Shown: piece by piece, positions 55,205 to 59,059 of the stretch
Numbering within the stretch: the stretch's first letter is position 1
Layout of the letters: each line of letters starts with the position of its first letter
Assembly: GCA_016291375.1 (NCBI GenBank)
Contig: JAEEXE010000016.1
Coordinates: 1 to 59,059, forward strand
DNA: 59,059 nucleotides
From: Butyrivibrio sp.
GTDB lineage: Bacteria; Bacillota; Clostridia; Lachnospirales; Lachnospiraceae
Direction of reading: 5' to 3'
Position numbers and translations under genes: made by a program
The notes under the pieces: generated by a model
Database searches by the model: none
What the model saw: only the letters and a program-made list of their open reading frames with translations
What the model was told of the DNA's origin: nothing

Positions 55205-55234
55205 AAAAGCTGTGAATCATATTCACAGCTTTTT
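55205..55234 (+). promoter_or_regulatory. Leader hairpin with T-run (attenuator-like) before the PPTase gene
   Basis: AAAAGCTGTGAAT pairs with ATTCACAGCTTTT around a three-base loop, and a T-run is part of the right side, so it can act as an intrinsic terminator. Two further copies of the right-arm core (TTCACAG at 55239-55245 and 55256-55262) lie downstream; the last abuts the SD AGGTGA (55261-55266). Alternative pairings could therefore hide the ribosome binding site or break the terminator. It could also be simply a second terminator of the upstream operon. Confidence 0.55.
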
Positions 55235-55269
55235 AAAGTTCACAGCTTTATTATATTCACAGGTGATAA

Positions 55270-56022
55270 ATGATGCAGGTATATGTTGTTGATGCATTAA
55301 ATGAATTAAGTGATGAAAAATTTGCGGATTACCTTAAGCTTGTAGATGATGAGCGAAAAGATAGGATAATGCGTTTTCATTTTATGGCTGATAGGAAGAG
55401 ATCTTTAGTGGGAACTCTTTTGACCGGATACGTTATTTCCAAGGCATTTGGAGTATCTCCGGGGGACATCATATTTGAGAAAAACAAATATGGCAAGCCC
55501 TTTGTAAAAGGCAGAAGCGACATTCATTTCAATATATCCCATTCCGGGAACTACGTGGTTGCTGTTGTTGGTGACAGCCCTGTTGGTATTGATGTGCAGG
55601 AGCACAAGAGCGGCAACCTTGATATAGCTGACAGATTCTTTTCAAATGAAGAGAGAGCGGCGCTTGATGCGACGGGTACTAGTATGGAAGAACAAGGCGG
55701 GGTTTCGTGCGATCAAATTAAGGATTCAAACCCGAATGATCGTCAAGAGCTAAAAAGGCGCATGTTTTATGATATGTGGAGCCTTAAAGAAGCATATATT
55801 AAGTGTATCGGAATGGGGCTTTCCAAACCCCTTGATGAGTTTGGAATACTTGAAAAGAACGGTGAATACAAGCTCTACGATGACGGTGCGGAGAACGATA
55901 AATATTACTTCAGGAAATATGCGCTTTCTGGTAATTATAGCCTGTGCGTATGTGCCATGGATAAAGGCTTTCCTGATGAATTTGTGAAGGTTGGGATTGA
56001 TGAGATTGCTTTCAATCTTTGA
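55270..56022 (+). CDS. Sfp-type 4'-phosphopantetheinyl transferase
   Basis: 250 residues. The family motifs are clear: H-F-N-I-S-H-S-G, then G-I-D-V-Q-E-H (magnesium-binding Asp near 108) and W-S-L-K-E-A-Y-I-K (near 171). An insert of about 35 residues between them (T-G-T-S-M-E-E-Q-G-G and following) is longer than usual. The enzyme moves phosphopantetheine from CoA to carrier-protein serines, and all the ACP and PCP domains of the cluster need it. It lies outside the main operon, behind a terminator, with its own leader. ATG 55270 and 55273 are both possible starts after AGGTGA. Confidence 0.9.
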   Translation: MMQVYVVDALNELSDEKFADYLKLVDDERKDRIMRFHFMADRKRSLVGTLLTGYVISKAFGVSPGDIIFEKNKYGKPFVKGRSDIHFNISHSGNYVVAVVGDSPVGIDVQEHKSGNLDIADRFFSNEERAALDATGTSMEEQGGVSCDQIKDSNPNDRQELKRRMFYDMWSLKEAYIKCIGMGLSKPLDEFGILEKNGEYKLYDDGAENDKYYFRKYALSGNYSLCVCAMDKGFPDEFVKVGIDEIAFNL

Positions 56023-56045
56023 ATCACAGAATTAAATATTTGTTA

Positions 56046-56051
56046 TATAAT
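56046..56051 (+). promoter_or_regulatory. -10 element candidate before the histidine phosphatase gene
   Basis: A perfect TATAAT lies 53 bp before ATG 56105. No -35 at normal spacing is convincing (TTGAAT at 56019 would need a 21-bp spacer). Low confidence. Confidence 0.3.
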
Positions 56052-56104
56052 GAAATAGATGTTTATACGAATAAACAAATGACTCAGAAAAGAGCTGACA
56101 CTTT

Positions 56105-56887
56105 ATGAAACTTATTTTTATCAGACATGGGGACCCTGACTACGTTAGGGATGGTCTTACAGAAAAAGGAAAGATTGAGGCCAAGGCGCTGGCCGATATG
56201 ATCGAGCGCTACAATATCGATGAAGTCTATCAGTCGCCGCTTGGAAGAGCGGTCGAGACAGCAGAATATTCGCTGAAGGTACTTGGCAAAGAAGTTACGA
56301 CCTGCCAGTGGCTTCAGGAATTTCCGGCTCTTATAGATCCCAATCTTTCCGAAGAAGTGGTAAGAGCTTATTCCAAGGAATTCAAGATCAATCCCGAAAC
56401 AGGTAAATATGACAAGCACATAATCTGGGATATGCTTCCTTCGTACTATGGAAGCCATCCTGAGCTGTTTGACTTAAACAAATGGAGAGATGCTGATATT
56501 CTTAAATACAGCAACACTCTTGAAGTGTATGACCACGTAACTTCTGAGTTTGCAAGTCTCCTTGAGTCATACGGGTATGTACGGGACGGCTACGCCTATA
56601 AGGTAAAAGAGGGTAATAACAAGACAATCGCGTTCTTTTGCCACTACGGTATCACGGGAGTGCTGCTGTCTTATCTTTGGCATGTTTCACCTTTTGTGCC
56701 GCTTCAGTACATGGCAGTTGCACCAACAGCCGTAACGGTTGTAGCAACAGAGGAAAGAGAAAAAGGAATAGCGACATTTAGGACCATAAGGATGGGAGAC
56801 ATTTCTCATCTTAATCTTGCAGGGGAGGAGCCCTCATTTGCAGCTAGATTCTGCGAAAAATTCGAGAATGAAAATGAGAGACACTGA
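56105..56887 (+). CDS. Histidine phosphatase superfamily protein (phosphoglycerate mutase-like)
   Basis: 260 residues. The N-terminal L-I-F-I-R-H-G-D-P-D-Y holds the RHG motif, with His8 as the phospho-accepting nucleophile. Y-Q-S-P-L-G-R-A-V-E-T-A is the second conserved block, and F-C-H-Y-G-I-T-G supplies the second pocket His. Full length is within the family range. The substrate cannot be told from sequence. It is followed eight bases later by rsmB and looks like a housekeeping gene unrelated to the biosynthetic operon. Confidence 0.85.
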   Translation: MKLIFIRHGDPDYVRDGLTEKGKIEAKALADMIERYNIDEVYQSPLGRAVETAEYSLKVLGKEVTTCQWLQEFPALIDPNLSEEVVRAYSKEFKINPETGKYDKHIIWDMLPSYYGSHPELFDLNKWRDADILKYSNTLEVYDHVTSEFASLLESYGYVRDGYAYKVKEGNNKTIAFFCHYGITGVLLSYLWHVSPFVPLQYMAVAPTAVTVVATEEREKGIATFRTIRMGDISHLNLAGEEPSFAARFCEKFENENERH

Positions 56888-56895
56888 CAATTATT

Positions 56896-58329
56896 ATGGC
56901 AAATATCAGAGAAATTGTTTTAAATATTCTAATTGAATACGACAAGGAAGGCAGCAAGAAGTCAGGTCTTATTAAAGAAGTCTTGGAAAAATATGATTAT
57001 CTTGAGACAAGAGACAAGGCTTTTATCAAGAGAGTCTCGGAAGGCTGCATAGAGAGAAATATCCAGATAGATTATGTCATCGATTCTTTTTCCAAAGTAG
57101 AAGTTAAAAAGATGCAGCCATTTATCAGAAGTCTCATGAGAATGGGCGTCTATCAGATAATGTTCATGAACTCGGTGCCTGACAGCGCAGCCTGCAACGA
57201 GGCTGTTAAGCTTGCTCAGAAGCACAAGTTCACGGGACTTAAGGGCTTTGTAAACGGGGTGCTTAGGAATATTTCAAGAAATAAAGACAATATCGCATAT
57301 CCCGACAAAGCCGAGGATGGCGGAGCTAATTATCTTTCGGTTCTTTATTCCGTTCCAAAGTGGCTGTGCAAGATGTGGCTCAATGACTATGGCTTTGAGC
57401 GCACGGAAAATATATTGAAATTTTTCCTGGAACCAAGACCTACCGTGATACGCTGCGCTGAACCAAAACATGCGGAAGGAGACAGTTCTCCCAAGAAAAA
57501 GAATCAGAAAGACGGTGATAGCGGCTTCAAATATGTTTCGGAACTTAAAAAAGAACTCGAGAACGCAGGCGTGGTTGTAAAAGAAAACCCGATACTTCCT
57601 TACGCACTCGAACTTGAAAAGACAGACAATATCAAATATCTTCCGGGCTTTGCCGAAGGAAGATTTGCGGTTCAGGATGTAAGCTCAATGCTTGTGACAG
57701 AGATTGCCGCTCCGTTAAAAGGTCAGACCGTTATCGATGTGTGCGCAGCTCCCGGAGGAAAGAGTATGCACGCTGCGCAGGCGGTAGGAGAGGAAGGAAA
57801 GGTCTTTTCACGAGATGTATCAGCCGCAAAGAAAGAGCTCATCGCAGAGAATGCAGACAGGCTTGGTCTTAACAATATTACTATCGAGACTATAGATGCC
57901 AGGATCCACGATGAGAACATGAAAGAGAACGGCGATGTCCTCTATCTTGATGTTCCCTGCTCCGGACTTGGCATAATCGGAAGAAAGAACGATATCAAAC
58001 AAAACATCAGGAAAGAAAAGCTAAGTGACCTGACTAAATTACAATGGGATATCGTGAAGGCCTGCTGGGATTACGTTAAGGTCGGCGGAACTCTGATGTA
58101 TTCAACCTGTACTGTCAATAAGGACGAGAACGAGAATATGGTCAAAAGAATCTGCGAAGAATTTCCTTTTGAACCTGTAGATATTACGAAACAGCTTCCC
58201 GAGTATATTCTTGATAACGATAAGTACAATATTAAAGATACAGCAAAAAAAGGTTACATCCAGCTTCTTCCCGGAGAATTTGGAACGGATGGATTTTTTA
58301 TTGCTAAGCTTAAAAGAATTGATAAATAA
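56896..58329 (+). CDS. rsmB: 16S rRNA (cytosine(967)-C(5))-methyltransferase
   Basis: 477 residues. The N-terminal 140 form a NusB-like RNA-binding domain (V-L-N-I-L-I-E-Y to the G-F-V-N-G-V-L-R-N motif). The C-terminal SAM-dependent domain has D-V-C-A-A-P-G-G-K-S near 281, D-V-P-C-S-G-L-G with Cys355, and Y-S-T-C-T-V-N with Cys405, the two cysteines of m5C RNA methyltransferases. A polar insert rich in Lys and Asp near 195-205 is unusual but harmless-looking. The perfect-stem terminator at 58342 closes the gene. NusB fusion distinguishes RsmB from RsmF. Confidence 0.92.
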   Translation: MANIREIVLNILIEYDKEGSKKSGLIKEVLEKYDYLETRDKAFIKRVSEGCIERNIQIDYVIDSFSKVEVKKMQPFIRSLMRMGVYQIMFMNSVPDSAACNEAVKLAQKHKFTGLKGFVNGVLRNISRNKDNIAYPDKAEDGGANYLSVLYSVPKWLCKMWLNDYGFERTENILKFFLEPRPTVIRCAEPKHAEGDSSPKKKNQKDGDSGFKYVSELKKELENAGVVVKENPILPYALELEKTDNIKYLPGFAEGRFAVQDVSSMLVTEIAAPLKGQTVIDVCAAPGGKSMHAAQAVGEEGKVFSRDVSAAKKELIAENADRLGLNNITIETIDARIHDENMKENGDVLYLDVPCSGLGIIGRKNDIKQNIRKEKLSDLTKLQWDIVKACWDYVKVGGTLMYSTCTVNKDENENMVKRICEEFPFEPVDITKQLPEYILDNDKYNIKDTAKKGYIQLLPGEFGTDGFFIAKLKRIDK

Positions 58330-58341
58330 TGGTGACTACCG

Positions 58342-58376
58342 GGCTGACGCACTAATTTAGTGCGTCAGCCTTTTTT
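58342..58376 (+). terminator. Rho-independent terminator after rsmB
   Basis: GGCTGACGCACTAA (58342-58355) and TTAGTGCGTCAGCC (58357-58370) are perfect reverse complements; in practice a 12-bp stem with an AATTT loop. TTTTTT follows at 58371-58376. Confidence 0.93.
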
Positions 58377-58443
58377 ACGCCCAGAGGGCAGGGAATCCCT
58401 GACTCTGAGCTGCTGAAGCTTGTTTTTGGTTTCAAAAAGACAA

Positions 58444-58472
58444 TTGACAAAAAATAAACTCCGGTTCATAAT
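58444..58472 (+). promoter_or_regulatory. Sigma-A promoter for the 4Fe-4S protein gene
   Basis: TTGACA (58444-58449) is a perfect -35. After exactly 17 bp comes CATAAT (58467-58472), five of six bases of the -10. The start site would be near 58479, leaving a leader of about 95 bases. Confidence 0.7.
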
Positions 58473-58506
58473 ATATCAAAACGATATATATCAAAACGAT
58501 ATATAT
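58470..58506 (+). repeat. Tandem ATATATCAAAACG repeat in the leader
   Basis: ATATATCAAAACG occurs twice in a row with a short AT join, and a third partial ATATATAT follows. The repeat begins at the -10 element and covers the likely transcription start, so it could be an operator; it might also be simple AT-rich drift. Confidence 0.4.
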
Positions 58507-58574
58507 GCAAATACATTCAAACACATGCACTACGTAAACCGCATGTACCAAAACAACTGATTATGAGGTATGTT

Positions 58575-59059
58575 ATGAGACAAAAGATCAGAAAGACTTT
58601 ACTGCTTATTTCCTTTTTACTTTTCCCGGTTACAATTTTCTATTTTTCCCCCTATCTGATAATAGAGGCGGTATCGGAGCATATCATGAACGGAAGCTTT
58701 ATAGTGTTTGCGTCCATGTTTGTTTTATCCATGTTTCTCGGACGTGTGTGGTGCGGATATTTTTGCCCGGCCGGCGGTCTTCAGGAAAGCTTTTTTCGTA
58801 TAAAAGACACCCCGGCTAAGCTAGGATGGCGCGATAAGATAAAATATGTAATATGGATTATCTGGATGGCTGCAATTGTCGTGACGTTTATCCTTGGCAA
58901 AAATCACGTGACCATCAATTTCTTTTACCGGACAGATCATGGCATATCGGTTTCAGCCATAAATAATTACGTGGTATACTATGGAGTGATACTGATTCTT
59001 GTGGCGCCGGCACTTATTCACGGTCGCCGGGCAGCATGCCATTACATTTGCTGGATGGC
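58575..59059 (+). CDS. 4Fe-4S ferredoxin-type membrane protein (NapH/YccM-like), N-terminal part
   Basis: The frame is open from ATG 58575 to the window end (161 codons), so the C-terminus is missing. Four hydrophobic segments are visible, and the motif G-R-V-W-C-G-Y-F-C-P-A-G-G-L-Q-E with Cys60 and Cys64 lies between the second and third. A second cysteine motif, A-C-H-Y-I-C-W-M, is just reached at the end. This pattern of C-x3-C-P in a membrane protein is typical of NapH/NosR/YccM-like polyferredoxin electron carriers. The 8Fe ferredoxin part would lie beyond the window. A good promoter lies upstream and the gene appears unrelated to the NRPS-PKS operon. Confidence 0.8.
   Translation, partial: MRQKIRKTLLLISFLLFPVTIFYFSPYLIIEAVSEHIMNGSFIVFASMFVLSMFLGRVWCGYFCPAGGLQESFFRIKDTPAKLGWRDKIKYVIWIIWMAAIVVTFILGKNHVTINFFYRTDHGISVSAINNYVVYYGVILILVAPALIHGRRAACHYICWM

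Noticed and set aside
55076..55273. 65-residue + strand ORF between the last pump gene and the PPTase gene
   Set aside because: It runs through two hairpins including the terminator at 55085-55131, has no SD and no recognisable protein features.
1..59059. CRISPR arrays, tRNA or rRNA genes, insertion sequences, phage integrases
   Set aside because: No regularly spaced repeats, no cloverleaf-like tRNA with CCA context, and no transposase or integrase motifs were noticed.

Overview
The window most likely comes from a low-GC Gram-positive anaerobe of the Clostridia, and Lachnospiraceae (Butyrivibrio-like) fits best. This rests on gene style (PadR plus HAAS-domain regulator pair, SD-led genes, AT-leaning codons, an RsmB and 4Fe-4S-protein neighbourhood) and on the absence of oxygen-dependent tailoring enzymes such as P450s. 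No rRNA or other taxonomic marker is present, so this is an inference.

Layout. Positions 1-240 are the tail of the acetyl-CoA carboxylase alpha subunit (accA). Positions 241-461 hold two near-perfect 10-bp-arm palindromes and a weak promoter candidate. From 462 to 54998 every gene lies on the + strand with gaps of at most about 40 bp or with overlaps. This is apparently one operon of about 54 kb and it encodes a previously unfamiliar hybrid NRPS-PKS pathway. It begins with a PadR repressor and its HAAS membrane partner. An extender-unit cassette follows (FkbK-, FkbH-, FkbJ- and FkbI-like proteins, with no FkbG O-methyltransferase), predicted to make hydroxymalonyl-ACP. Five megasynthases and a free-standing malonyltransferase come next: FAAL-ACP-KS-AT-ACP-C-A-PCP-(half C); trans-AT; KS-DH-KR-ACP; KS-DH-KR-ACP; KS-ACP-C-A-PCP-E; C-A-PCP; KS-AT-(degenerate KR)-cMT-PCP-C*. 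The operon closes with three ABC export systems, a GT1 glycosyltransferase, an AT3 membrane acyltransferase and a type II thioesterase. A strong intrinsic terminator lies at 55085-55131.

Beyond the operon, an Sfp-type phosphopantetheinyl transferase (55270-56022) has its own leader with alternative hairpins and would activate all the carrier proteins. Housekeeping genes follow: a histidine phosphatase, rsmB with a perfect-stem terminator, and a 4Fe-4S membrane protein cut by the window end.

How it works together (inference from domain order): an acid starter is adenylated by the FAAL domain, extended with one hydroxymalonyl unit through a cis-AT of unusual motif, then joined to glycine (specificity code D-I-L-Q-F-G-V-I-W). 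Two malonyl extensions reduced to enoyl give a diene, and a third is left as beta-keto; all three of these AT-less modules would be loaded by the trans-AT. A branched residue (Ile/Val-like code) is then added and epimerised to D, followed by an amino acid that I cannot predict. The last malonyl unit is C-methylated. No type I thioesterase exists; release is probably by the terminal C-like domain, possibly giving an N-acyl 3-methyl tetramate-type ring. The mixture of cis-AT and trans-AT modules, the hydroxymalonyl supply, the half C domain and the release domain make this cluster the main item of interest.
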